Positions 30,801 through 43,996 are shown, numbered from the stretch's first letter. The stretch is DNA of 64,000 nucleotides from Diplolepis rosae (GCA_030998225.1 JAPYXD010000679.1:1736001-1800000), one strand, 5' to 3'. Translations and numbers: made by a program. The notes: a model not told the origin generated them from the letters alone.

Positions 30801-33800
30801 TCAACCTTGGTTAATTTTGGTTTCGCTCCGCAAACTCAAATTTTAATTCATATTTTTATTAATGTAACACAATGCTACTGCAGTCAAAAACCAGAGTCTT
30901 TTTTCATGCCACGTTCTTAGTTTTCGAGATAATTCAACGAGTTTGTCAACAAATGTCTTCCCTGGGTCAAATATTCCTAATTTTGATTTCGCTCCGCAAA
31001 CTCAAATTTTAATTTATATTTTTATTAATGTAGCACAATATGACTGCAATCAAAAATGAAAGTCTTTTTTTGCGCCACGTTCTTAGTTTTCGAGATAATT
31101 CAAAGAGTTTTTCCAGAAATGGCTTCCCCGTGTCAAACTTTTGTTAATTTTGGTTTCGCCCCGCAAACTCAAATTTATTTCATATATTTATGAATGTAGC
31201 ACAATGTGACTGCAATCAAAAACCAAAGTCTTTTTTTGCGTCACGTCCTTATTTTTAGAGATAATTCAAGGTGTTCTTCCAGAAATGGCTTCCCCGTGTG
31301 AAACTTTGTTAATTTTGGTTTCGCTCCGCAAACTCAAATTTTAAATCATATTTTTATGAATATAGCACAATGTGACTGCAATCAAAAACCAAAGTCTTTT
31401 TTTATTTCATGTTCTTAGATTTCAAGATAATTTAAAGAGTTTGTCAACAAATGGCTTCCCTGTGTCATCCTTGGTTAATTTTGGTTTCGCTCCGCAAACT
31501 GAAATTTTAATTTATATTTTTATTAATGTAGCACAACATGACTGCAATCAAAAACGAAAGTCTTTTTTTGCGCCACGTTCTTAGTTTTGGAGATAATTCA
31601 ACGAGTTTGTCAACAAATGTCTTCCCTGGGTCATATATTCCTAATTTTGATGTCGCTCCGCAATCTCAAATTTTAATTTATATTTTTATTAATGTAGCAC
31701 AATATGACTGCAATCAAAAACGAAAGTCTTTTTTTGCGCCACGTTCTTAGTTTTCGAGATAATTCAAAGAGTTTTTCCAGAAATGGCTTTTCCCGTGTCA
31801 AACTTTGTTAATTTTGGTTTTCGCCCCGAAAACTCAAATTTATTTCATATTTTTATGAATGTAGCACAATGTGACTGCAATCAAAAACCAAAGTCTTTTT
31901 TTGCGCCACGTCCTTATTTTTAGAGATAATTTAAGGAGTTTTTCCAGAAATGGCTTCCCCGTGTGAAACTTTGTTAATTTTGGTTTCGCCCCGCAAACTC
32001 AAATTTTAATTCATATTTTTATGAATGTAGCACAATGTGACTGCAATCAAAAACCAAAGTCTTATTTTATTTCATGTTCTTAGATTTCAAGATAATTTAA
32101 AGAGTTTGTCAACAAATGGCTTCCCTGTGTCAACCTTGGTTAATTTTGGTTTCGCTCCGCAAACTCAAATTTTAATTCATATTTTTATTAATGTAACACA
32201 ATGCTACTGCAGTCAAAAACCAGAGTCTTTTTTCATGCCACGTTCTTAGTTTCCAAGATAATTTAAAGAGTTTGTCAACAAATGGCTTCCCTGGGTCAAA
32301 CTTTCCTAATTTTGGTTTTCGCCCCGCAAACTCAAATTTTAATTTATATTTTCATTAATGCAGCACAACGTCTCTACAATCAAAAACTAAACTCTTTTTT
32401 CTCGCCATGTTCTTAGTTCTCCAGATTATTCAAAGAGTTTTTTCGAGAAATGGCTTCCCCGTGTGAAACTTTGTTAATTTTGGTTTCGCTCCGCAAACTC
32501 AAATTTTAATTCATATTTTTATGAATGTAGCACAATGTGACTGCAATTAAAAACCAAAGTCTTTTTTTGCAGCACGTTCTTAGTTTTCGAGATAATTCAG
32601 CGAGTTGGTCAACAAATGGCTTCCCTGGGTCTAACTTTCCTAATTTTGGTTTCGCCCCGCAAACTCAAATTTTAATTTATATTTTCATTAATGCAGCACA
32701 ACGTGTCTACAATTAAAAACTAAAGTCTTTTTTCTCGCCACGTTCTTAGTTTTCCAGATTATTCAAAGAGTTTTTCGAGAAATGGCTTCCCCGTGTCAAA
32801 CTTTGTTAATGTTCGTTTCGCTCCGCAAACTCAAATTTTAATTCATATTTTTATGAATGTAGCACAATGTGACTGCAATCAAAAACCAAAGTCTTTTTTT
32901 GCACCACGTTCTTAGTTTTCGAGATAATTCAACGAGTTTGTCAACAAATGGCTTCCCTGGGTCAAACTTTCCTAATTTTGGTTTCGGTCCGCAATCTCAA
33001 ATTTTAATTTATATTTTCAATAATGTAACACAACGTGACTACAATCAAAAACCGAAGTCTTTTTTTATTTCATGTTCTTAGATTTCAAGATAATTCAACG
33101 AGTTTGTCAACAAATGGCTTCCCTGTGTCAACCTTGGTTAATTTTGGTTTCGCTCCGCAAACTCAAATTTTAATTCATATTTTTATGAATGTAGCACAAT
33201 GTGACTGCAATCAAAAACCAAAGTCTTTTTTGAGCCACGTCCTTAGATTTCAAGATAATTTACAGAGTTTGTCAACAAATGGCTTCCCTGAGTCAAACTT
33301 TCCTAATTTTGTTTTCGCCCCGCAAAGCTAAATTTTAATTTATATTTTTATTAATGTAGCAAAATATGACTGCAATCAAAAACGAAATTCTTTTTTTGCG
33401 CCACGTTCTTAGTTTTCAATATAATTCAAAGAGTTTATCCAGAAATGGCTTCCCCGTGTCAAGCTTTGTTAATTTTGCTTTCGCCCCGCAAACTCAAATT
33501 TTAATTTATATTTTTATGAATGTAGCAAAATATGACTGCAATCAAAAACGAAATTCTTTTTTTGCGCCACGTTCTTAGTTTTCAAAAGTATTCAAAGAGT
33601 TTTTCCAGAAATGGTTTCCCCGTGTCAAACTTTGTTAATTTTGCTTTCGCCCCGCAAACTCAAATTTTAATTTATATTTTTACGAATGTAGCACAATGTG
33701 ACTGCAATCCAAAACCAAAGTCTTTTTTTGGGCCACGTCCTTATTTTTCGAGATAATTTAAAGAGTTTTTCGAGAAATGGCTTCCCCGTGTGAAACTTTG

Positions 33801-36800
33801 TTAATTTTGGTTTCGCTCCGCAAACTCAAATTTTAATTCATATTTTTATGAATATAGCACAATGTGACTGCAATCAAAAACCAAAGTCTTATTTTATTTC
33901 ATGTTCTTAGATTTCAAGATAATTTAAAGAGTTTGTCAACAAATGGCTTCCCTGTGTCAACCTTGGTTAATTTTGGTTTCGCTCCGCAAACTGAAATTTT
34001 AATTTATATTTTTACTAATGTAGCACAAGGTGACTGCAATCAAAAACCAAAGTCGTTTTTTGCACCACGTTATAAGTTTTCGAGATAATTCAATGAGTTT
34101 GTCAACAAATGTCTTCCCTGGGTCAAATATTCCTAATTTTGATTTCGCTCCGCAATCTCAAATTTTAATTTATATTTTTATTAATGTAGCACAACATGAC
34201 TGCAATCACAAACCAAAGTCTTTTTTTATTTCATTTTCTTAGTTTTAAAGATAATTCAAAGAGTTTGTCAACAAATGTCTTCCCTGGGTCAAATATTCCT
34301 AATTTTGATTTCGCTCCGCAAACTCAAATTTTAATTCATATTTTTATGAATGTAGCACAACATGACTGCAATCACAAACCAAAGTCTTTTTTTGCGCCAC
34401 GTCCTTATTTTTAGAGATAATTTAAGGAGTTTTTCCAGAAATGGCTTCCCCGTGTGAAACTTTGTTAATTTTGATTTCGCTCCGCAAACTCAAATTTTAA
34501 TTCATATTTTTATGAATGTAGCACAACATGACTGCAATCACAAACCAAAGTCTTTTTTTATTTCATGTTCTTAGATTTCAAGATAATTTAAAGAGTTTGT
34601 CAACAAATGGCTTCCCTGGGTCAAACTTTCCTAATTTTGGTTTCGCTCCGCAAACTCAAATTTTAATTCATATTTTTATGAATGTAGCACAATGTGACTG
34701 CAATCAAAAACCAAAGTCTTTTTTTATTTCATGTTCTTAGATTTCAAGATAATTTAAAGAGTTTGTCAACAAATGGCTTCCCTGTGTCATCCTTGGTTAA
34801 TTTTGGTTTCGCTCCGCAAACTCAAATTTTAATTCATATTTTTATTAATGTAACACAATGCTACTGCAGTCAAAACCAGAGTCTTTTTTCATGCCACGTT
34901 CTTAGTTTTCGAGATAATTCAAAGAGTTTTTCCAGAAATGGCTTCCCTGGGTCAAACTTTACTAATTTTGGTTTCGCCCCGCTATCTCAAATTTTAATTT
35001 ATATTTTTATTAATGTAGCACAAAATTACTGCAATCAAAAACGAAAGTCTTTTTTTGCACCACGTTCTTAGTTTTCGAGATAATTCAACGAGTTGGTCAA
35101 CAAATGGCTTCCCTGCTTCAAACATACCAAATATATGTATCGATCCCCAATATCAAATTTTAATTTATATTTTCAATAATTTAAAACAACTAGAATACAA
35201 ACAAAAACCAAAGTCTTTTTTTTATTTCATGTTCTTAGATTTCAAGATAATTTAAAGAGTTTGTCAACTAATGTCTTGCCTTTGTCATACTTTGTTAATT
35301 TTGGTTTCGCTCCGCAAACTGAAATTTCATTTATATTTTTATTAATGTAACACAATGCTACTGCAGTCAAAAACCAGAGTCTTTTTTCATGCCACGTTCT
35401 TAGTTTTCGAGATAATTCAACGAGTTTGTCAACAAATGTCTTCCCTGGGTCAAATATTCCTAATTTTGATTTCGCTCCGCAAACTCAAATTTTAATTTAT
35501 ATTTTTATTAATGTAGCACAATATGACTGCAATCAAAAATGAAAGTCTTTTTTTGCGCCACGTTCTTAGTTTTCGAGATAATTCAAAGAGTTTTTCCAGA
35601 AATGGCTTTTCCCGTGTCAAACTTTGTTAATTTTGGTTTCGCCCCGCAAACTAAAATTTATTTCATATTTTTATGAATGTAGCACAATGTGACTGCAATC
35701 AATAACCAAAGTCTTTTTTTTTCGCCACGTCCTTATTTTTAGAGATAATTTAAGGAGTTTTTCCAGAAATGGCTTCCCCGTGTGAAACTTTGTTAATTTT
35801 GGTTTCGCTCCGCAAACTCAAATTTTAATTCATATTTTTATGAATGTAGCACAATGTGACTGCAATCAAAAACCAAAGTCTTTTTTTATTTCATGTTCTT
35901 AGATTTCAAGATAATTTAAAGAGTTTGTCAACAAATGGCTTCCCTGTGTCATCCTTGGTTAATTTTGGTTTTCGCTCCGCAAACTCAAATTTTAATTCAT
36001 ATTTTTATTAATGTAACACAATGCTACTGCAGTCAAAAACCAGAGTCTTTTTTCATGCCACGTTCTTAGTTTTCGAGATAATTCAACGAGTTTGTCAACA
36101 AATGTCTTCCCTGGGTCAAATATTCCTAATTTTGATTTCGCTCCGCAAACTCAAATTTTAATTTATATTTTTATTAATGTAGCACAATATGACTGCAATC
36201 AAAAATGAAAGTCTTTTTTTGCGCCACGTTCTTAGTTTTCGAGATAATTCAAAGAGTTTTTCCAGAAATGGCTTCCCCGTGTCAAGCTTTGTTAATTTTG
36301 GTTTCGCCCCGCAAACTCAAATTTATTTCATATTTTTATGAATGTAGCACAATGTGACTGCAATCAAAAACCAAAGTCTTTTTTTGCGCCACGTCCTTAT
36401 TTTTAGAGATAATTTAAGGAGTTTTTCCAGAAATGGCTTCCCCGTGTGAAACTTTGTTAATTTTGGTTACGCTCCGCAAACTCAAATTTTAATTCATATT
36501 TTTATGAATGTAGCACAACATGACTGCAATCAAAAACCAAAGTCTTTTTTTATTTCATGTTCTTAGATTTCAAGATAATTTAAAGAGTTTGTCAACAAAT
36601 GGCTTCCCTGTGTCATCCTTGGTTAATTTTGGTTTCGCTCCGCAAACTGAAATTTTAATTTATATTTTTATTAATGTAGCACAACATGACTGCAATCAAA
36701 AACGAAAGTCTTTTTTTGCGCCACGTTCTTAGTTTTCGAGATAATTCAAAGAGTTTGTCAACAAATGTCTTCCCTGGGTCAAATATTCCTAATTTTGATT

Positions 36801-38679
36801 TCGCTCCGCAAACTCAAATTTTAATTTATATTTTTATTAATGTAGCACAATATGACTGCAATCAAAAATGAAAGTCTTTTTTTGCGCCACGTTCTTAGTT
36901 TTCGAGATAATTCGAAGAGTTTTTCCAGAAATGGCTTTTCCCGTGTCAAGCTTTGTTAATTTTGGTTTCGCCCCGCAAACTCAAATTTTAATTCATATTT
37001 TTATGAATGTAGCACAATGTGACTGCAATCAAAAACCAAAGTCTTTTTTTGCGCCACGTCCTTATTTTTAGAGATAATTTAAGGAGTTTTTCCAGAAATG
37101 GCTTCCCCGTGTGAAACTTTGTTAATTTTGGTTTCGCTCCGCAAACTCAAATTTTAATTCATATTTTTATGAATGTAGCACAATGTGACTGCAATCAAAA
37201 ACCAAAGTCTTTTTTTATTTCATGTTCTTAGATTTCAAGATAATTTAAAGAGTTTGTCAACAAATGGCTTCCCTGTGTCAACCTTGGTTAATTTTGGTTT
37301 CGCTCCGCAAACTCAAATTTTAATTCATATTTTTATTAATGTAACACAATGCTACTGCAGTCAAAAACCAGAGTCTTTTTTCATGCCACGTTCTTAGTTT
37401 TCGAGATAATTCAACGAGTCTGTCAACAAATGGCTTCCCTGGGTCAAACTTTCCTAATTTTGGTTTCGATCCGCAATCTCAAATTTTAATTTATATTTTT
37501 ATTAATGTAGCACAATATGACTGCAATCAAAAACGAAAGTCTTTTTTTGCGCCACGTTCTTAGTTTTCGAGATAATTCAACGAGTTGGTCAACAAATGGC
37601 TTCCCTGGGTCAAACTTTCCTAATTTTGGTTTCGATCCGCAATCTCAAATTTTAATTTATATTTTCAATAATGTAACACAACGTGACTACAATCAAAAAC
37701 CAAAGTCTTTTTTTATTTCATGTTCTTAGATTTCAAGATAATTTAAAGAGTTTGTCAACAAATGGCTTCCCTGTGTCATCCTTGGTTAATTTTGGTTTCG
37801 CTCCGCAAACTGAAATTTTAATTTATATTTTTATTAATGTAACACAATGCTACTGCAGTCAAAAACCAGAGTCTTTTTTCATGCCACGTTCTTAGTTTTC
37901 GAGATAATTCAACGAGTTTGTCAACAAATGTCTTCCCTGGGTCAAATATTCCTAATTTTGATTTCGCTCCGCAAACTCAAATTTTAATTTATATTTTTAT
38001 TAATGTAGCACAATATGACTGCAATCAAAAATGAAAGTCTTTTTTTGCGCCACGTTCTTAGTTTTCGAGATAATTCAAAGAGTTTTTCCAGAAATGGCTT
38101 TTCCCGTGTCAAACTTTGTTAATTTTGGTTTTCGCCCCGCAAACTCAAATTTATTTCATATTTTTATGAATGTAGCACAATGTGACTGCAATCAATAACC
38201 AAAGTCTTTTTTTTCGCCACGTCCTTATTTTTAGAGATAATTTAAGGAGTTTTTCCAGAAATGGCTTCCCCGTGTCAAACTTTGTTAATTTTGGTTTCGC
38301 TCCGCAAACTCAAATTTTAATTCATATTTTTATGAATGTAGCACAATATGACTGCAATCAAAAACCAAAGTCTTTTTTTATTTCATGTTCTTAGATTTCA
38401 AGATAATTTAAAGAGTTTGTCAACAAATGGCTTCCCTGTGTCAACCTTGGTTAATTTTGGTTTCGCTCCGCAAACTCAAATTTTAATTCATATTTTTATT
38501 AATGTAACACAATGCTACTGCAGTCAAAAACCAGAGTCTTTTTTCATGCCACGTTCTTAGTTTTCGAGATAATTCAACGAGTTTGTCAACAAATGTCTTC
38601 CCTGGGTCAAATATTCCTAATTTTGATGTCGCTCCGCAAACTCAAATTTTAATTTATATTTTTATTAATGTAGCACAAT
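27889..38679. repeat. Satellite super-unit copy 2 (about 10.78 kb)
   Basis: This is the direct downstream partner of the 17108-27888 stretch. The offset drifts from about 10780 to about 10790 bp because of small indels. One monomer appears to have been duplicated inside this copy near 33366-33697, because markers at 22581, 23079 and 23245 match 33532, 34030 and 34196 at an offset of 10951, one monomer more. Markers in the 24405-27557 interval return to an offset near 10789, so another monomer must have been lost. After about 38.6 kb the correspondence stops. Confidence 0.65.
35114..35215. repeat. Strongly diverged satellite monomer segment
   Basis: The segment still aligns with the satellite but carries many more substitutions than any neighbour, for example CTGCTTCAAACATACC in place of CTGGGTCAAACTTTCC and GATCCCCAATATC in place of GATCCGCAATCTC. 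Monomers on both sides look normal. A second, smaller odd patch lies at about 4405-4455 (CCTTGAAATACG). These are patches of local divergence inside an otherwise homogeneous array. Confidence 0.7.
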
Positions 38680-41600
38680 ATGACTGCAATCAAAAATGAA
38701 AGTCTTTTTTTGCGCCACGTTCTTAGTTTTCGAGATAATTCAAAGAGTTTTTCCAGAAATGGCTTCCCCGTGTCAAGCTTTGTTAATTTTGGTTTCGCCC
38801 CGCAAACTCAAATTTATTTCATATTTTTATGAATGTAGCACAATGTGACTGCAATCAAACACCAAAGTCTTTTTTTGCGCCACGTCCTTATTTTTAGAGA
38901 TAATTTAAGGAGTTTTTCCAGAAATGGCTTCCCCGTGTGAAACTTTGTTAATTTTGGTTTCGCTCCGCAAAGTCAAATTTCAAATCATATTTTTATGAAT
39001 ATAGCACAATGTGACTGCAATCAAAAACCAAAGTCTTTTTTTATTTCATGTTCTTAGATTTCAAGATAATTTAAAGAGTTTGTCAACAAATGGCTTCCCT
39101 GTGTCAAACTTTGTTAATTTTGGTTTCGCCCCGCAAACTCAAATTTTAAATCATATTTTTATGAATATAGCACAATGTGACTGCAATCAAAAACCAAAGT
39201 CTTTTTTTATTTCATGTTCTTAGTTTTAAAGATAATTCAAAGAGTTTGTCAACAAATGGCTTCCCTGTGTCAACCTTGGTTAATTTTGGTTTCGCTCCGC
39301 AAACTGAAATTTCATTTATATTTTTATTAATGTAACACAATGCTACTGCAGTCAAAAGCCAGAGTCTTTTTTCATGCCACGTTCTTAGTTTTCAAGATAA
39401 TTCAACGAGTTTGTCAACAAATGTCTTCCCTGGGTCAAATATTCCTAATTTTGATTTCGCTCCGCAAACTCAAATTTTAATTTATATTTTTATTAATGTA
39501 GCACAATATGACTGCAATCAAAAATGAAAGTCTTTTTTTGCGCCACGTTCTTAGTTTTCGAGATAATTCAAAGAGTTTTTCCAGAAATGGCTTCCCCGTG
39601 TCAAGCTTTGTTAATTTTGGTTTCGCCCCGCAAACTCAAATTTATTTCATATTTTTATGAATGTAGCACAATGTGACTGCAATCAAAAACCAAAGTCTTT
39701 TTTTGCGCCACGTCCTTATTTTTAGAGATAATTTAAGGAGTTTTTCCAGAAATGGCTTCCCCGTGTGAAACTTTGTTAATTTTGGTTACGCTCCGCAAAC
39801 TCAAATTTTAATTCATATTTTTATGAATGTAGCACAATGTGACTGCAATCAAAAACCAAAGTCTTTTTTTATTTCGTGTTCTTAGTTTTAAAGATAATTC
39901 AAAGAGTTTGTCAACAAATGTCTTCCCTGTGTCAACCTTGGTTAATTTTGGTTTCGCTCCGCAAACTGAAATTTTAATTTATATTTTTATTAATGTAGCA
40001 CAACATGACTGCAATCACAAACCAAAGTCTTTTTTTATTTCATTTTCTTAGTTTTAAAGATAATTCAAAGAGTTTGTCAACAAATGTCTTCCCTGGGTCA
40101 AATATTCCTAATTTTGATTTCGCTCCGCAAACTCAAATTTTAATTCATATTTTTATGAATGTAGCACAATGTGACTGCAATCAAAAACCAAAGTCTTTTT
40201 TTGCACCACGTTCTTAGTTTTCGAGATAATTCAACGAGTTTGTCAACAAATGTCTTCCCTGGGTCAAATATTCCTAATTTTGATTTCGCTCCGCAAACTC
40301 AAATTTTAATTTATATTTTTATTAATGTAGCACAACATGACTGCAATCACAAACCAAAGTCTTTTTTTAGTTCATGTTCGTAGTTTTAAAGATAATTAAA
40401 AGAGTTTGTCAACAAATGGCTTCCCTGTGTCATCCTTGGTTAATTTTGGTTTCGCTCCGCAAACTGAAATTTTAATTTATATTTTTATTAATGTAACACA
40501 ATGCTACTGCAGTCAAAAGCCAGAGTCTTTTTTCATGCCACGTTCTTAGTTTTCGAGATAATTCAACGAGTTTGTCAACAAATGTCTTCCCTGGGTCAAA
40601 TATTCCTAATTTTGATTTCGCTCCGCAAACTCAAATTTTAATTTATATTTTTATTAATGTAGCACAATATGACTGCAATCAAAAATGAAAGTCTTTTTTT
40701 GCGCCACGTTCTTAGTTTTCGAGATAATTCAAAGAGTTTTTCCAGAAATGGCTTCCCCGTGTCAAGCTTTGTTAATTTTGGTTTCGCCCCGCAAACTCAA
40801 ATTTATTTCATATTTTTATGAATGTAGCACAATGTGACTGCAATCAAAAACCAAAGTCTTTTTTTGCGCCACGTCCTTATTTTTAGAGATAATTTAAGGA
40901 GTTTTTCCAGAAATGGCTTCCCCGTGTGAAACTTTGTTAATTTTGGTTTCGCTCCGCAAACTCAAATTTTAATTCATATTTTTATGAATGTAGCACAATG
41001 TGACTGCAATCAAAAACCAAAGTCTTTTTTTATTTCATGTTCTTAGATTTCAAGATAATTTAAAGAGTTTGTCAACAAATGGCTTCCCTGTGTCAACCTT
41101 GGTTAATTTTGGTTTCGCTCCGCAAACTGAAATTTTAATTTATATTTTTATTAATGTAGCACAATATGACTGCAATCAAAAACCAAAGTCTTTTTTTATT
41201 TCATTTTCTTAGTTTTAAAGATAATTCAAAGAGTTTGTCAACAAATGTCTTCCCTGGGTCAAATATTCCTAATTTTGATTTCGCTCCGCAAAGTCAAATT
41301 TTAATTTTAATATTTATTAATGTAGCACAATGTGACTGCAATCAAAAACCAAAGTCTTTTTTTGCGTCACGTCCTTATTTTTAGAGATAATTCAAGGTGT
41401 TCTTCCAGAAATGGCTTCCCCGTGTGAAACTTTGTTAATTTTGGTTTCGCTCCGCAAACTCAAATTTTAATTCATATTTTTATGAATGTAGCACAATGTG
41501 ACTGCAATCAAAAACCAAAGTCTTTTTTTATTTCATGTTCTTAGATTTCAAGATAATTTAAAGAGTTTGTCAACAAATGGCTTCCCTGTGTCAACCTTGG

Positions 41601-43550
41601 TTAATTTTGGTTTCGCTCCGCAAACTGAAATTTTAATTTATATTTTTATTAATGTAACACAATGCTACTGCAGTCAAAAGCCAGAGTCTTTTTTCATGCC
41701 ACGTTCTTAGTTTTCAAGATAATTCAACGAGTTTGTCAACAAATGTCTTCCCTGGGTCAAATATTCCTAATTTTGATGTCGCTCCGCAATCACAAATTTT
41801 AATTTATATTTTTATTAATGTAGCACAACATGACTGCAATCACAAACCAAAGTCTTTTTTTATTTCATTTTCTTAATTTCCAAGATAATTTAAAGAGTTT
41901 GTCAACAAATGGCTTCCCTGGGTCAAACTTTCCTAATTTTGGTTTCGCCCCGCAAACTCAAATTTTAATTTATATTTTCATTAATGCAGCACAACGTGTC
42001 TACAATCAAAAACTAAAGTCTTTTTTCTCGCCACGTTCTTAGTTTTCCAGATTATTCAAAGATTTTTTCGAGAAATGGCTTCCCCGTGTGAAACTTTGTT
42101 AATTTTGGTTTCGCTCCGCAAACTCAAATTTTAATTCATATTTTTATGAATGTAGCACAATGTGACTGCAATCAAAAACCAAAGTCTTTTTTTGCACCAC
42201 GTTCTTAGTTTTCGAGATAATTCAACGAGTTGGTCAACAAATGGCTTCCCTGGGTCAAACTTTCCTAATTTTGGTTTCGCCCCGCAAACTCAAATTTTAA
42301 TTTATATTTTCATTAATGCAGCACAACGTGTCTACAATCAAAAACTAAAGTCTTTTTTCTCGCCACGTTCTTAGATTTCCAGATTATTCAAAGAGTTTTT
42401 CGAGAAATGGCTTCCCCGTGTGAAACTTTGTTAATTTTGGTTTCGCTCCGCAAACTCAAATTTTAATTCATATTTTTATGAATGTAGCACAATGTGACTG
42501 CAATCAAAAACCAAAGTCTTTTTTTGCACCACGTTCTTAGTTTTCGAGATAATTCAACGAGTTTGTCAACAAATGGCTTCCCTGGGTCAAACTTTCCTAA
42601 TTTTGGTTTCGATCCGCAATCTCAAATTTTAATTTATATTTTCAATAATGTAACACAACGTGACTACAATCAAAAACCAAAGTCTTTTTTTATTTCATGT
42701 TCTTAGATTTCAAGATAATTTAAAGATCTTGTCAACAAATGGCTTCCCTGTGTTATCCTTGGTTAATTTTGGTTTCGCTCCGCAAACTGAAATTTTAATT
42801 TATATTTTTATTAATGTAACACAATGCTACTGCAGTCAAAAACAAGAGTCTTTTTTCATGCCACGTTCTTAGTTTTCGAGATAATTCAATGAGTTTGTCA
42901 ACAAATGTCTTCCCTGGGTCAAATATTCCTAATTTTGATTTCGCTCCGCAATCTCAAATTTTAATTTATATTTTTATTAATGTAGCACAACATGACTGCA
43001 ATCACAAACCAAAGTCTTTTTTTATTTCATTTTCTTAGTTTTAAAGATAATTCAAAGAGTTTGTCAACAAATGTCTTCCCTGGGTCAAATATTCCTAATT
43101 TTGATTTCGCTCCGCAAACTCAAATTTTAATTTATATTTTTACTAATGTAGCACAAGGTGACTGCAATCAAAAACCAAAGTCTTTTTTTGCGCCATGTTC
43201 TTAGTTTTCGAGATAATTCAAAGAATTTTTCCAGAAATGGCTTCCCCGTGTCAAACTTTATTAATTTTGGTTTCGCTCTCAACCAAAAATTTTTATTTAT
43301 CTATGTTTCTTTTGTGTTCCAGGTAAACAATCGCTGAAGGATTGTAAAGAGTAAGTCAGAGAAAATCAAATAATGCTTAAGTTTATTTAGTCATTGACTT
43401 TTATATGGTGTACCGAAGTAAATCACACGCGAAATTTGAATAGTCTTTTCAGTTGCTTATGTACACATATTAGGCACTAAAGTTTATGATTTTAGTTTAA
43501 TAATAGTATATTATGTTTCAAGGCGTACAATGAGCTTTATTGCGTGAGGA

Positions 43551-43609
43551 GCGACAATGCTTGCACGAGATCGAAGCCGAGGCGCGATCAGTACTGCGAG
43601 CATTGTCGC
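43551..43609. repeat. 11 bp perfect hairpin stem with 37 nt loop
   Basis: GCGACAATGCT at 43551-43561 pairs with AGCATTGTCGC at 43599-43609. The loop contains the smaller pair GATCG / CGATC. The segment is GC-rich compared with its surroundings. Its role is unknown; it may be the end of a decayed element. Confidence 0.6.
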
Positions 43610-43970
43610 GAGTCTCGTAGTTTCCGAATTGTGTGCATTGGCACGTATTCTATTCTATTTTATGTGACTTCGGTTACGGATACGAGTTTTTATGCGTACA
43701 CTCGAATCTAATTTAGTATTGTAGTTGTTTGCGGCGCTAGTCATTACACTTGATATTTTGCGACTAGTCCCAGCCATTTTGATTTCATCGATCTTGTGTA
43801 GCAGTAGCTTGTTGTAATAGAGCATGCGCAGTTCAAATGTGCAAGGCTTTGTCAGTAGGGTGCTAACGGTGTACGAAGAAGAAGAAGAAGGTTTTGCCCC
43901 GCTGTAAGACTATATGCGTATGTGCAGTTCAATTTTTACATTATATTGTCCTGTATTGGAATACACAACA

Positions 43971-43996
43971 TTCCGTTACTCTCAGCTGTAACGGAA
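43971..43996. repeat. 9 bp perfect hairpin stem with 8 nt loop
   Basis: TTCCGTTAC at 43971-43979 pairs perfectly with GTAACGGAA at 43988-43996. There is no T-tract immediately after it. Function unknown. Confidence 0.6.

Larger units (their letters stand above)
1..43278. repeat. 166 bp satellite DNA array, about 260 tandem monomers
   Basis: The whole interval is a head-to-tail array of an AT-rich monomer. Landmark words such as GACTGCAATCAAAAACC, TTCTTAG, CAACAAATGGCTTCCC and CTCCGCAAACTCAAATTTTA recur every 166 bp, occasionally 164-167 because of 1-2 bp indels. All monomers have the same orientation. Several subtypes recur; they differ in blocks such as GCACCACG, TATTTCATG, CATGCCACG, GCGCCACGTCC and CTCGCCACG near the start, or CTGGGTCAAA, CTGTGTCAACC and CCGTGTGAAA in the middle. 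The first base of the window is already inside the array, so its left edge lies outside. It stops abruptly near 43278 within a monomer. The monomer length is close to one nucleosome repeat, as in many centromeric and pericentromeric satellites; a centromeric role is only an inference. The open frames of about 70 codons inside it are by-products of the repeat and are not annotated as genes. Confidence 0.98.

Noticed and set aside
1..43278. More than one hundred plus-strand frames of about 70 codons that look like a protein family
   Set aside because: They follow the 166 bp repeat, rotate through all three frames, overlap one another and have no independent gene signals. Their similarity is that of the satellite DNA.
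1..43278. CRISPR array
   Set aside because: Repeats are contiguous 166 bp monomers without unique spacers, and the associated elements are eukaryotic.
1..43278. CENP-B box in the monomer
   Set aside because: TTTCGAGATAATTCAAC and TTTCGCTCCGCAAACTC have only partial resemblance; the CGGG part is missing, so no call is made.
43625..43970. Solo LTR ending AATACACAACA
   Set aside because: The end resembles some BEL-type LTRs, but I found no matching start or target duplication.
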